From the NCBI GenBank assembly GCA_022539475.1, contig VCMS01000110.1, positions 162,385-214,687 of the forward strand: 52,303 nt of DNA. The letters are read 5' to 3'. A program made the position numbers and the translations under genes. A model generated the notes under the pieces. That model made no database searches. It was given only the letters and a program-made list of their open reading frames with translations, and was not told where the DNA came from. This document shows positions 21,201-33,009 of this stretch, piece after piece. The DNA is from Gracilaria domingensis. Lineage: Eukaryota > Rhodophyta > Florideophyceae > Gracilariales > Gracilariaceae. Position 1 is the stretch's first letter. The number at the start of each line of letters is the position of its first letter.

Positions 21201-24200
21201 TCTCTGATCTGCGTTCTTTTCTGGCTCTCGTCTGGGCTTCGCGCGCACGTTCTTTCTCGTGGCGCAGCGTGCGCCATGCTTTTCTTCGTGTGCTGTCAGC
21301 ATGCGGTCCCAGTGCGCAGCCTGCTTTATTGTAGCAGCCATTGACGGCCTGTCTTCTCTCCATTTTCTCTTCGCCTCTTCTGCTCAGGCTTAGTAGACGT
21401 CCTTCTACTTTTGACGATGCCAGCTCAGTGCTACCTCGATGTGCGTTCCATTAGTATACTCTGGCTCTGGTATTGTTGAAGAGCCTAGTGTTAGATGTCT
21501 GGTCTAAAGGGTCGCTGTTGCAGTTGCTTTCATACTCCGCGCATGTAGTTCTCGAGATATCAATCGCAAGCTTCTTTGTCATGTTCTGAGATCCAGACAT
21601 ATGTATCGCTTTTTTTGTCGCTGACACAATTTGTGTAAAAGCGGCACATTGGCTATTTCTCTTAGAACTTGCTGTTCAAGGTCATATCTATGCATAGCTA
21701 GTCTTGTTTCCCCGCTTTTCAGAATGCATCTCAAACCTGTCCGCTATTACACAGCCTTTCGCAAAGAGTTATACCTGGTATTCGGGGCCCATTTTTCCAG
21801 CAGTCCCCAAACAGGATATCCTCGTGTAGAAACACCAATTTCTACAGTGCTAGCGACAGCGGGCGGGCGTAGGAGAGAAAAAATCGCGTTCGACGTCTGC
21901 GGCACTTTGATTTTCCTTGCTCGGAGCGGTTGAGGCCGGGCGGTGGTTCATTTACCTCTTATCCGCTGGATCGTTTCTTCATCTGTGTTCGGACGCTGCG
22001 CAGTGGGGCACGGGTGGGGACACGTGGAACTTTTCTCGAGGAGAGCCGCGAGTCTTTTCTTGTTCTATGCGCCAAGGCGTCTGCTGTAGGAGGAAAGATG
22101 CGCGGCAGCTCTAGAATGGAAGGCAGCGACATAAATGCGCTCAGCACGAAGAAGCAGCAGCTGCTATCTCGCGCTACACCGAGTGACCGTAAACTAGGAG
22201 TGGGGTTGATAGATTAGTGTTCGCGCCCTATGATTGATGTAGGCCACACTGATTAGGGTGCATAGAGCTCAACAGCCTTGGTCGAATTTAGTGTGGGTTG
22301 CAGACCAGTTTGCGCGGGGTGAAAACGGCCAGGTCTCCGCGTTTTGATCATGAGAGAGCTTGACACTTTCAGCTCACCAGCCTGAGATAGCACAAACATG
22401 TGCTCTCTCGACACACAGCTGCTTTTGGTCTACCGCGGACACAGACGACAAACTCGTCAGGAAGATCCGCTCGCTATGACCATCGATAGCGCACACTCGT
22501 ACGGATCGGGCCCATCTCTCGACGGAAGCTGTTTTTCCATCAAGAGGCTGCACAAGCGCATCGCGCCGAGGCTCGGTCGCATCGCCATGGGCTCGTGACA
22601 GTTCGCCTGACTGTTCTATTTGCACCAAAGCCGCCGATTAGTAATCGCAACCTATTCTCTGCCTAGAGCTCGGGCAAAATGAGATACGCAAAAAGCAAAC
22701 CGACGAGAGAACACACGCTAGGTTAGAGTTATTCGGTCTTACTTATCGGAGAAAGAGCCAAAATTGCAGCCTTGGAGATCTTCTCATACGCCGCGCTCGA
22801 ATTGACACGGGAGGCGGTTGCATAATAATCCAAAAGCAGTTCTTTCAGTTCCGCCTGACCTTTCTCTGCGGATCTAAAAGACCGCTAACCTTCAAGGAAC
22901 GGCCACGCCGCAGGTTTTGGCGCACTTCTGAAACGCCTCTCCGCTAATACCGACGATCGGCTCTGTTGCCTACAAGGACCGTTTATCACTATGCGAGTGA
23001 TCTCGTAGCACGCACCATGGGCCTAAAGGTTAAACTGAAGGCCAGGACAGGGCCGGTGCGTTTGTAGCACGTGCTGTGGAGTGCATGCTCTGCCACCATC
23101 GAGATGCTGTGAGGAGTTCAATCGTCCCTGCGCAAACTGTGGTGTCTCAATTCATTTGGAAGTCCTTCAAGGCTTCTCGCAATTACTATCATTACACTGG
23201 TTGTTTGGAAAGACCGTTGACAGGGCATTGTTATTGACGCCAAATCGGAAATTGCTCTTAGAATGTAGTCCACGCGACAGTCGAGGAGTACACGCGGGGA
23301 ATTTAGTGGGGAGACGAGTCCTGATGTGATTGTTACGACGAGTCGACGCATCATCATGAGGAAAACACATGCTTCACCCTGCGAAAACCAAGCAGATACA
23401 CATAGAGGTCGCCATTTCATTTGCGGGGAAATTTGCCCGAGCTTTTTGCGCCAGTGGAGTCTGGGACGGATGTGGCAAGTAGAGATGCTGATGAAACTCA
23501 CTTCGTAATTTAACTTTGACAACCCAGGACACTGTGATTTGCGTGCAGAAACGGAAGTAAAGTATGCAGACTGTCGTTTCCGGGCGAAGAGATGGAACCA
23601 TGTTGTGCGAATGAGTCGTTGTGAGTGAAACGCTCGTATTTATGATCCGTGTTTCATCGGTGTTCAAAAACGATTTCATACGTTTTTGTCCTATCGCTTG
23701 GCGCGTTCCGGACGACGTGCCGGGGCGGTTTTCTTCATCGAAAGCGGGCCGTTACTCCACACGGGAGTGGCGTTAAGATACTACGGGACGAACTACGCGG
23801 TGTGACTGCCCCAATGCGTCGGCTCCGAGCGGTCAAGATAGCTCATAATAAGCGTGTTTGGCGATCATGATCGGCAAGCACGCGTAACTGGTTCTGCTCT
23901 GATCGACCTGCTGGGTAAAAATCTCCATAAGCTACTTTGCCGGCCCTGCCAATCTTGCTGAAGCTGGCGAATCGTGCATACAGAACACCCGTAATACTTG
24001 CTAACGTTCCGGTCCCATCGACGACCCTGCCTGCCACCATTTGTCTGTGCAGCCAGCCGACCGTTCTTGTTTGTGTCACGCTCTCAACCAAAGCATTAGG
24101 CAAAGTGCTTTGTGCAGCAATCTGAGGGAGAAGCTCAGCATAGACTTCAAATATGATTGCAGAGCGCGGACATGCGTTGCTCGTCCGGAAGGAGCTTAAG

Positions 24201-25163
24201 AATCAGGCAGAGATTTCTTTTTGCGAATGACTGGCCGCGAGAGATTTCAACCGTGTAAGGGGGATGCCAATCTTTCAAAGAGATCAGATGGTTTAGACAT
24301 CTATGCAGGAAGGCTGAGATTGAGTAACCCGGACGTACCGCGAGGTGTCTTCTCTCTGAATCTCACCGGCCTTCGGGATAAGAGCTCCAGCTCTTCCCGT
24401 GATCCCGCATCCAGCAGGATAATATGCCAGTCACGAGAGAAGCCACTTCAATGGGCGAGCGCTCTGCTAGGATTATCGGGACGCTGTTCGCTTTCTTCGT
24501 CGCACGTTCACGGCCACCTTGGGTACCCAGTAATATCTAGGTAGTGTCGCGGAACTCAGACGGATAATGTGGCCGACAATCAATTACGTTGCTGCATACG
24601 TAAATTATCGTATGTACCCATCGCTTTAAGTGTGCGCACAACACTTATCTATGGTGACTCGTGCCTCAATTTAGCTTACATAAATAGTGTAACCCATCCA
24701 TTTTACTTGCATTCGACAGCTAGAGGAGAGCCGCCTCAGAGGCTGGAGATTGACGTGCTGGTACGCGGATGCGACTCGTCATGATCGTTGTTGGCGGCAT
24801 GCCCAGCCGCAGTAGATCCTTCCTCAATAGCCAGAGGCAGGCGTGAGGAAACAGCCGGAAGAGTGGCCGACAGCATGCTCTGGCAAGAGAGTAGGACATT
24901 AAAATGGCCCGCGGCAGGCGAGGTCTCCATAGTATCCAATCCGCCCTCAAGTTGCCCCGATCTTAGCAATTTAGGGCGTTCCAGGAGCTTTACGAAATGA
25001 AAAATTTGGAAAGTAGTGACGCCCGGCCGCTCTGTGAAGAGGTCCACTCGGGTGGTTTCCGTAAGTTGGCGTTGCTGTGTAAAGAGACAGCTCAGAAGTC
25101 TCTGTCCGAGTGAATGCAACCCTACGAGAGCAGTCTTCACCGCGCGACGTTGTCTTCTCACTC
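18251..25163. other. Gene desert, no recognised gene
   Basis: Nearly 7 kb without a recognisable protein, rRNA or tRNA. The longest open stretches are a 144-codon frame at 18939-19373 (it contains CPNPHC) and a 176-codon frame at 19747-20277 that has no ATG start. Neither matches a family I know, and lengths like these are expected by chance in this much DNA. The part at 18300-18750 is AT-rich. Confidence 0.4.
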
Positions 25164-26336
25164 ATGGCAAACCTCAACAACCGCGCCGTTCTCCGACGTG
25201 CCTTGTGTAGACCCTACATATTGCGGAACGTTCTCAAGTCACATGTGTCGAAACATAAGCAGTTTCTGCTTGCCAGTTGTTCTTTGCTCTTCAGAATGAG
25301 TCTTACGCCTCTCATCTTTTTACGAACTGTGCTTCCACGGCCCATATTTAACCTGGAGCATCACATGGAAAGTATCTCATGGGAACAATTTCGCCGCATG
25401 TACCGCATGACGAAGACACAGTTTCGTCTCCTGGTGGACACGTTACGATCTTTTTTAAAACGCTCACAGCGACATCATACCCAGGCTTCCACGGCACTCA
25501 ACGTCGAAATAATGTTGTTTGTTACACTACGTATTATGGCTGGAGCTAGCTATTTGGACGTAGGGTGGCCGTATGGAATAGGTTCCAGTACAGTATACAG
25601 CATATTTGAGGAAACATTGTGTGCATTGGATACCTTGCTACCTGAGATTCGTTTCCCTCGTACCCACGCAGAATGCACGCAAAAGGCTAATATGTTTTGT
25701 CAGCTGCGCCGATCTCCGATCTATGGTATACTCGCAGCACTTGATGGAATCGCGATCGAGATAACGAAGCCAAAACGAAGCGATGTGAAGGATCCTAAGA
25801 AGTATTTCAATCGAAAAGGGTTCTTCGCTGTCTGCGTTCAAGCTGCAGCGCAGGCCGACTACAAGTTCTGCTTCGTGTCTGCAACTCATTCTGGGGGAAC
25901 ACACGATTCTACTGCGTTTTCATCTACAAAACTGTATGAGCTACTAAAAGGACCCGAGCTCCCTAGTTGGGCTGTTGTTGCTGCTGATGAAGCTTATTCA
26001 AATGAGTCCAGAGTGTTGACACCGTATCCGGGAAAAGGTTTAAGTGGGTTGGAAGATTCCTTTAATGCATACTTGTCTTCTTGTAGGACTGTGGTGGAAC
26101 AGGCATTCAGTATATTGGTCTGTCGGTTCGGCATCTTTTGGTCTGCAATTCGCTACCCCCTGCACAAAGTTACGCTTATCATTATGGTTGCATGCAAGCT
26201 GCATAATTTCGTATTAGATGTGGACGACGGAAGCTCATTCGAAACAATTCCAAGCCATGTAGACAACAGTGTACATGGGTCACCGATCGTGAATTTACAG
26301 AAGAATCTCCACATGGAGTCAGATAACATACGGTAA
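25164..26336 (+). CDS. HARBI1/PIF-Harbinger-like transposase (DDE_Tnp_4), intact
   Basis: A 390-residue intact nuclease-type transposase. The start is taken at the first ATG of the frame (25164). An N-terminal helical part (WEQFRRMYRMTKTQFRLLV) precedes the DDE core: Asp194 in AALDGIAIEI (codon 25743-25745), THDSTAFSST, Asp275 in VVAADEAYS (25986-25988) and Glu312 in RTVVEQAFSIL (26097-26099), followed by VACKLHNFVLD. Spacing D-80-D-36-E and the ending motif are typical of DDE_Tnp_4. Harbinger elements usually also encode a Myb/SANT-like partner; I see none within 1 kb on either side. HARBI1 itself is a domesticated nuclease, so a domesticated gene is an alternative. I did not find terminal repeats. 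It is the best-preserved mobile-element gene in the middle of the window. Confidence 0.88.
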   Translation: MANLNNRAVLRRALCRPYILRNVLKSHVSKHKQFLLASCSLLFRMSLTPLIFLRTVLPRPIFNLEHHMESISWEQFRRMYRMTKTQFRLLVDTLRSFLKRSQRHHTQASTALNVEIMLFVTLRIMAGASYLDVGWPYGIGSSTVYSIFEETLCALDTLLPEIRFPRTHAECTQKANMFCQLRRSPIYGILAALDGIAIEITKPKRSDVKDPKKYFNRKGFFAVCVQAAAQADYKFCFVSATHSGGTHDSTAFSSTKLYELLKGPELPSWAVVAADEAYSNESRVLTPYPGKGLSGLEDSFNAYLSSCRTVVEQAFSILVCRFGIFWSAIRYPLHKVTLIIMVACKLHNFVLDVDDGSSFETIPSHVDNSVHGSPIVNLQKNLHMESDNIR

Positions 26337-27013
26337 AGAAACCGAAGTCGAGAAACATCAGTGATGCGAGACAAAATTGCTGTGGAGCTACAGCGATTCG
26401 GATACGTGAGACGCCGATAGTCAAAAGTTTTCTCGCGCTTGGCCAATCCTGTGTCGCCGTTGCCGTTTCCGTCACCGCCGATGTCGTATAGTGCGTCATC
26501 CAGTCACATGCTGTGTCTGGCCTACATTGAAACCCCACAGCCTATCAGTATATAACATGCTCCGCCTTCTTGAAACACCCCTCGTGTAATGGGCTCTGCT
26601 CCATATCACCTCTCTTTACCACGGACACCAGTTCACGCCCCGTCGTTCAGTTCTCAGCAGTGTGGCACGCCACAATGCTCCGGAAATTGGAATGCGGAGC
26701 GATTCAAAATGGAAGCAGCACGAGTAACAGAAGTGCTGTTCCGACACAGTTTCATCTATGTTGTAGGGGATGATGACAAGGATCACATCCCAAATCGAAC
26801 AAACGCGAAAGGTTTGTGGACCGCGAGCTTTGCGACCATCAAAGTGGGATATGCTGTGTCCCAGCGACACTCCAGAATGTGAAGCTTGTGAACTGCTTAA
26901 GAACATGGCACTGATGAGTCATACGAATACAGATGAGAGCCTGGCCTCTCGGGAAAGATTGCTGTACGACCTGGAGGCTCAATCGACGTATGCTCTTAAG
27001 CTGTGAGCAACTG
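26337..27013. other. Intergenic, no recognised gene
   Basis: Short open frames on both strands only, for example 26589-26882 plus (contains VTEVLFRHSFIYVV). None is recognised. Confidence 0.35.
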
Positions 27014-27540
27014 AAGTTTAGATGCTCGCGGAAACCCTTGTGTATCTCGGTCATTGTAACGTAGAACATTGAAACCGCCAGAAGAGCAGTAATCGATGTT
27101 GACAATCCGTACAAATTCGTTCGAGATCAAGCTCCAGCAGTCTTCGAACGCATAGTGTCCAGCTATCCGTACGAATCACCTTTGGAAGACATTGAAATTG
27201 TACGCACTGAAACAACTAAAATATAGAACCTGATGCGCGATGAGCTACAGATGAGATGCTCCGTGCCAGGCGTTTGTATCGTGGCGATCAATGTTAACGA
27301 ACTATCGTACGCGTCGGAGATTGCTCAGGCCATGCTGAAATGACAGCAGGCAGAGGCGCTCATCTCTGCGAGACGTGGGATTGTGCAGAGGGCGAAGGAA
27401 ATCGCGGTAGACGCGGTGACGGAGGTGGGCGACTACATGCAGATGAACGCCGAGAAGCGGTCGGACCTGCTGAGCAACCTGTTGGTGATTCTGGTGGGCG
27501 AGAAGGACCTGATGGCCACGCTGCAAATCTCGTCAGTTGA
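27014..27540 (+). pseudogene. SPFH/stomatin-like (band 7) protein fragment
   Basis: One frame across the interval reads as the C-terminal half of an SPFH-domain protein: NIETARRAVIDVDNPYKFV, then SSYPYES, MRDELQMRC, VAINVNELSYASEIAQAML, QQAEALISARRGIVQRA and MNAEKRSDLLSNLLVILVGEK. These match the conserved order of slipin/stomatin-type proteins, which scaffold membrane microdomains. Stops in frame at 27062-27064 (TAG, at a position that is usually Trp), 27224-27226 (TAG) and 27341-27343 (TGA, in the ML[KR]QQ motif) show it is not functional as read. The N-terminal membrane-anchor half is not visible upstream. It precedes the glycosyltransferase pseudogene in the same direction. Confidence 0.7.
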
Positions 27541-27848
27541 AGCTGATCATTTTGATAGAAGCATTCGCGCCCAAAACCAGGTGTTGTTTGAACACGTCTG
27601 GGAAAGGCTTTGCAGCCCTTGCACTGCGGTGCATGGGTCATGCTACATTATCGCTTACGTTTGGGACGGCTTGAACAGGTTTGAACTCGTCTGCCAAACA
27701 ACTAGGAGCGTCGTATTACGCGTCTGCTAGACAGCGTTGATTCAGCTGCTGATCACAGCGTCACGACTCGTGAGCGACGATCGCTCGACTGGCTGGCTGA
27801 CACTGTTGTTCGTCGTGCTGGAAGTTGATGAAGATGCCATCTTCTTCA

Positions 27849-28743
27849 ATGCGAAAAAGCAAACGTACAATGTTTCTAGCGGCGCTCGTGCTGTTCATTG
27901 CATCCGATGTTCAATGTTCGCTTGCGTGTTTCGCAGCAAAGATTGCTGTTCTTCACCTCCTTAATGCTCCCTTGTTCTCTGAGTTGGGATTGCTAACTAT
28001 CCCGAACAAGCAGCGATATGCCAGCCCGACGCCTATATGAGATGGTTTCGCACACTCCGTCCAGCAAGCACACACTGTATCGACGCGCCAAATGTTCGAA
28101 TCAGGGCGTGGTCAGGAGAGATAATGTGTACTGTGTGGAAGAGAAGGCATTTCAAATCGATCAGAGAGCGCCAACGTTTGGAAACATCAAACTAGCGTTG
28201 TCCACATGCGTTGGGAGAGTGAGGTACTGGTCGCTATGGTCAGAAGGTGATGCAAAGATTGTGAATCAGACGCTGCCTTTGACTCACCTGATCGACGACT
28301 GAAACAATGTAGCTATCACTGCGCACTGGATCATGATCAATGCGGTCGCCCTTCTTTTCAAAAGTTCCAGGTCGCCTCTTGGATTTCTGAAGCGCGCTTA
28401 TGCAACCAGAGAGTTTGATGCCGCTCGCGCACTGGATCAAAGCGGGTTTGAACACTTTTTCAACTCTGAACCGGATATATAACAGCATGTCAAATACATT
28501 ACGAACTGGACGATGAACGTGTGTACGTAGGAGTACAGACCTGGCGATTTCCTCCTTCACACGGCCGGAAAGCTGTACGAAGCGACTGTGCCAGGAGCGA
28601 TAACCGTTGCGCATCTGTTCGACATTCTATCCACCATGGATGACAAGGACGACATAGAAGCGTTCTTCCGAACTCAGTGATTGCTGGGCACGTACAGCAG
28701 TCAATGCGCACAAGACACGAAAGAAGCAAGGGATTCGGATTAG
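27849..28743 (+). pseudogene. GT34-like glycosyltransferase (broken)
   Basis: The gene opens at ATG 27849 with a type II signal anchor (MRKSKRTMFLAALVLFIASD), then changes frame near 28000. The downstream frame carries APTFGNIKLAL, a DxD-type region SEGDAKIVNQTLPL, then NNVAITAHWIMINAVALLFK and YRPGDFLLHTAGK. These match the order in the GT34 (GMA12/MNN10) family of Golgi galactosyl- and xylosyltransferases: K..L, DAD...N, the iNxGvfllRns segment and GDF..H.AGK. The metal-binding DxD is altered to EGD. In-frame stops lie at 28300 (TGA), 28480 (TAA), 28528 (TAG) and 28678 (TGA), before a final TAG at 28741-28743. It is a decayed host-type gene. Confidence 0.6.
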
Positions 28744-31039
28744 AAAGCACAGGGGGACAAACGTCGCAGATTGAAGGAGACACTGATTCTGATGTCGTCG
28801 CCATTGCGATATCGACATGTGGCGCTGAGATAGTACTGGATGCCCGACTGGAAGGATACGTACGACAAGGAGGACTGGAATCGAAACCGTCAATCGAGAC
28901 GCTCATTAAAAAGTTCAGCGACCAAACACCGCCTCCCCAGCCGGTCGATCATGGAAAACGGCCGAGTAGCACAATGGAGCCCTCCGCCGGTTTGTTCCGG
29001 AAACGAATCTGAGTATGGCAAAGTTCTGATGAAGAAAGCCAGGATCAGGGTTCGGTTTGCTCAAACATATTGGATGGAGGACTCAGTCCGAAGTCCACAG
29101 TATTACATCCATCTGGATCCCGGTCGCAGGAATCAGCTCTACCATCTGGTGATACTGAGCTAGCTGTTGGGCGTGGGTCTGCGTCTGTACACAGTTCGAG
29201 AAGTCGCAGACCTCGAGTGGTCAGGCCTCCTCACAAAATCCTTGAACTTGCTTCACAGAGCTTATTGTCACCGGATGGGGAACTTCATTCAAGTGTTATT
29301 GAGGATCCTGATGGGACATCGGTGGCGTTTTACGGTGATTTGTTCACAGATGGAAAGGACAGGATACTGGCGAGTGAAACTAGTGTTGGCAAACAGGGTG
29401 ACGGTCGAGGAGAAGCTTTCAGAGGTGATACATCTGGGAAGCCTTCGGCCGATGGGTCAGCTGCCATGAATGCTATTTCAACCAGTGGCAGTGACCCGGA
29501 GAAGTTTAAGCAACTAGCGAAGGCACTAACATCTAGAGACTTAGAAGTGACATCAACTACGTTTAAATCTGGCGCAACGGCGATGGGTACAGATGGGCAG
29601 GATGTTAGAGTGGGCAAGCGCAGTTTGGACGGGTTTACGCCGGAGTTAGTTGCAGCTCGCGATGACATCTCGAGGAAAGAACTACGAATCATTTTCACGG
29701 AGACTCACCGGCTTGAGCAGCAAGAGATTCTGCTTCTAGAAAGACAAGATTCAGAATCTGTTGTTGAGGCCGTGAAGACGATCCTTGCTGAGCACGAGCA
29801 GAAGCTCAAAGAAGCTCTAAGCATGCTTAGCGCTACTACTAAGAATGTGCCAATGCAAGATCGTTCATCTCAGGCCTCGAAGCCATCCATTGGAGGGGTC
29901 GGAGAGAATCTAAACCAGCCCATGTAGGAAGGAGATGCAAAGCTGCACACTCGAATAGACGAAGCAGAGTCAAAGCAGGACAAGAACACTACTATGATAT
30001 CCAGTCATATGCAAAATATGTGAGCTGAAGTGCAACGAGCAATGATACAGAAGATGGTCGAACTGACAGGGAACAGAGATATGGAGCTTCAGCTTCTCCG
30101 AAAGGAACTTGAAAGCAGAGAAGAACAAGGTCAGAGAGCTAGGATGTAACCAGATCTCAACTTGTCGAAAGAAATAGAGATTGTGAGGCTGAGGATTCGG
30201 AAATGAGGCTCGAGACGTTGGAGGCCACTCATGGCTATGAGCTCGAGATGTCCCATGTTACTGCACAAGTCGAGCTTGTTCATGAGTTCTCTAAGAAGCT
30301 TCACGACAACTTCGGAGAGACTGAGAATCTCCGTCAGCAGGTGTTACTCTACCAGAATAAGCTATCCCATATCTCTAGTACTACTGGAGTCAGTCATCAG
30401 CAAATCAATGAATTGCGTGAGGCATTGACCAGGGCCAATGACGAGTGTGCCAGACTACGACGAGAGGCCGACTACCGAAGAAGAAGGGATGGGAACCAAT
30501 TCGCCGTTTAGAAGAAATTGAAGAATATGAGATTCAAAGTTGAAGCTGCCGACGTTGCCAGTCCATAACCTGAGAGACGTGACGGCTCTGAATATGGCTC
30601 GTATAGAAATCTTCAATCTGGTCGTTTACTTCTACATCGTGGAGGTGGTCCTGGAGGTCCCTATGGAATTACAGGCACAGGGGTCGTAGCAGGCAGTCCT
30701 ACGCCAGCGCAGAGGGCATGACTGCTCATCAACAATAAGATCGAAGGCATAGTTGCGAACAAGGACATGGGAGCGTCAAGGCGACGTGCATACGCACACC
30801 GCACTCGCAGTGATCCGTCTAGAACTGGGACGGCGAGTCAAACATCTCAGACACGTTCCAGAAATGCTAACCGCTATGACGACATGATATCTACCTCGAC
30901 GAGGTCCAGATCCTCGAATGGTTTTGGTGGTACTCCGAGATCCAATATGCGAAGAATGTCACCGTCAGCATCAGCTGGTTCATGTAGAGCAAAACGCCCT
31001 TTGTGGGGATGCACCGAGGTGCTTTTCATAGTTTGTTGA
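28704..31039 (+). pseudogene. Large coiled-coil protein, unrecognised (broken)
   Basis: From ATG 28704 one frame runs to 30190 with TGA 29010, TAG 29925, TGA 30021 and TAA 30147. The next frame runs from about 30190 to a TGA at 31037-31039, with TAG 30509, TAA 30566 and TGA 30719. The translation is coherent through the stops: a Ser/Gly-rich N-terminal part, then long Glu/Gln/Leu heptad segments (LEQQEILLLERQD, ELQLLRKELESREEQ, ETENLRQQVLLYQNKL, LREALTRANDECARLR), then a basic Ser/Arg-rich tail with GG-rich text. This is a coiled-coil protein of about 770 residues whose function I cannot name. It could be a host cytoskeletal or scaffold gene, or a retroelement gag. It begins inside the end of the glycosyltransferase pseudogene. 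Confidence 0.5.
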
Positions 31040-32086
31040 TCCGTTACCGGCTTCGACACCTCAGGTTATGAGAGGCTACTGGGGTAGTGCCCCTATTTTG
31101 GGGTATGCCTAGGAAGGGTAGTATTTCTGCACACGTGTGCCAAGTTGGCCCGATCGCGCGGGCGCCGTGGCAAGCATGCCACGGGGGCACACCTGTAGTG
31201 TATTGGCCGGCAGCGCCGGATAGTTAGATATTTTAATTGATATTTCCAAGTGCCGTATATAAGTGGCGGCACTTGCCGCCACTGTACGGGAAGTAAACCT
31301 CAACGAGGCTTTTGGCTCTGATCTTCTTGCCGCTTGCGCACGGTCACAAGCCCCATCCTGGGGAATACCGCCGCAATTCCGGGCTGATCAACCAACCTCC
31401 GTCCCTGAGGAGTACTAATCCGTCGTCACGGCACTTTTCTTATCTATTTTATTGTTTTCATTTCCGTCTTACGGCTTTCGCTACTCTGCCCTACATTGTA
31501 GGTTTGTCCCATTTGTCTCGGGAGTTTTCCCGCTTATCGCGAGTCAGTGCTCCGCAGTGCGGCTCGTTTGTTGATTTTTGTCGTCCCATACCGTTGGGCT
31601 GGATACCCCCACTCGCTGTGGCTCGCCGGAACCATTCGGATACCTACGCCGATTCTACCCCCTCTACCTCCGACTGCACGCCCAGATCGGGGTCACCCGG
31701 ATTTACACCCGGCTCGTGTTGGCCCTATCGGAGGGTTCTGTCACTGCGCCTACCCCTGTAGGGAGCAGGGTCGAACACCCCTGTCGGTGCTCTTCCGCGA
31801 CGCGGCTGTCGTTTTCCCGTCACCGGTTTTGCACCACAAAGTGGTCTCCCGACTAGAATCGGCTTTATTGGCCAACAATCGTTGGAGCTGGTTCGTTTGT
31901 TTGGAGCCCAGATAGTTGAGAATATCCGTTCTTACGGTTCTCTTATTGTCCGTTCGGAAGTTGTTTTGGTTGCCCATTGGCCGACTGTGTCGGTGAACGA
32001 TGTCGTCCCGTCGCAGGAGTAGCGCGCCATGCTGCCGCTTCTGTGCCCGTTCGTCCGGGCTTGCCGGCAAGGTTTTGCCTCCGTTG
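31040..32086. other. Probable LTR or 5' leader of the downstream chromovirus
   Basis: This kilobase lies directly before a Ty3/gypsy coding region. It has a TATA box (TATATAAG at 31256-31263) preceded by short GC hairpins (GTGGCAAGCATGCCAC near 31167) and followed by a pyrimidine-rich, non-coding leader, as expected of an LTR plus leader. I found no second copy downstream of 35.2 kb, so the LTR assignment rests on position and layout only. The right boundary is hidden by the assembly gap. Confidence 0.35.
31256..31263 (+). promoter_or_regulatory. TATA box in LTR-like region
   Basis: TATATAAG, followed within 15 bp by a GGCGGCACTTGCCGCC inverted repeat. Confidence 0.4.
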
Positions 32087-32298
32087 NNNNNNNNNNNNNN
32101 NNNNNNNNNNNNNNNNNNNNNNNNNNNNNNNNNNNNNNNNNNNNNNNNNNNNNNNNNNNNNNNNNNNNNNNNNNNNNNNNNNNNNNNNNNNNNNNNNNNN
32201 NNNNNNNNNNNNNNNNNNNNNNNNNNNNNNNNNNNNNNNNNNNNNNNNNNNNNNNNNNNNNNNNNNNNNNNNNNNNNNNNNNNNNNNNNNNNNNNNNN
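32087..32298. other. Assembly gap (212 N)
   Basis: A run of 212 unknown bases. Open frames reported across it have no meaning. It lies where gag, protease and most of reverse transcriptase of the chromovirus should be, so a collapsed repeat is likely. Confidence 0.99.
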
Positions 32299-33000
32299 GC
32301 ATAGAGTTTTTCGATTTGTGCCTTACGCATGTGGTTCACCCGCATTGTTGGAGCAATCCTAATCAAAGCTAAGCGACACCAGTCGAGAAGGTGAGAACCC
32401 AAACTTTGATAATCCTCTTCGATACATTGAAGCAATGCAAAACGGTTTTGGGATATATTTCGCGTGTTTTCTTGTAATTTCCGCCGTAAGTATTGCAGAG
32501 ATGTTTCCAATGTAAGGGGTGGTCTTCCCAGCTGCTTTGTATGCCCTTTTTCGACGAGGAGACATTGGCACGATTAATCTTCTCCAGAATGTGTGGTGAA
32601 ATGCATATGGTCTGTACCTCGAGGTACACTCCAGGCCTTGAATGTTGATCGAGAAATGATTCGAGCAGCTGTTTTTACCCAACCCAGGAGAACAAGGTGC
32701 ATCAACGTCATACGGAAATCGAAGAAAACGAGTCAATCTCCACAGCGATAGATTTTGGCCGTCGTTTATACATTTTCTTGATGATACTGTTTCGAGATGT
32801 GACGGTTGAATCTCGCTGAGATAGTATTCTTCACAAACTTTACAACAGATTCATGGTTCTCCGAATGCGAGGGCACTTCTGTTCAATCAAGTCTTGAATT
32901 GCTCTCTCGTTCTTCTGCCGCAACGTCATCAGAAACTGTCTATCTGAAGATTCCGGTACAAACACATGAGCTCTTCAACTCGTGATGCAACTTTTTTCGG
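32299..33000. other. Unassigned sequence inside the retroelement remnant
   Basis: I recognise no reverse-transcriptase core (no YxDD box) here. An unrecognised 125-codon minus-strand frame lies at 32359-32736. Confidence 0.35.
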
Positions 33001-33009
33001 TTTGGCCTC

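Noticed and set aside
29010..30721. All stops in the coiled-coil gene can be explained by C-to-T change, as in repeat-induced mutation
   Set aside because: Every stop codon is one C-to-T step from CAA, CAG or CGA, so the pattern carries no information without an intact relative.
31977..32510. Open frames spanning the N run
   Set aside because: They exist only because unknown bases contain no stops.
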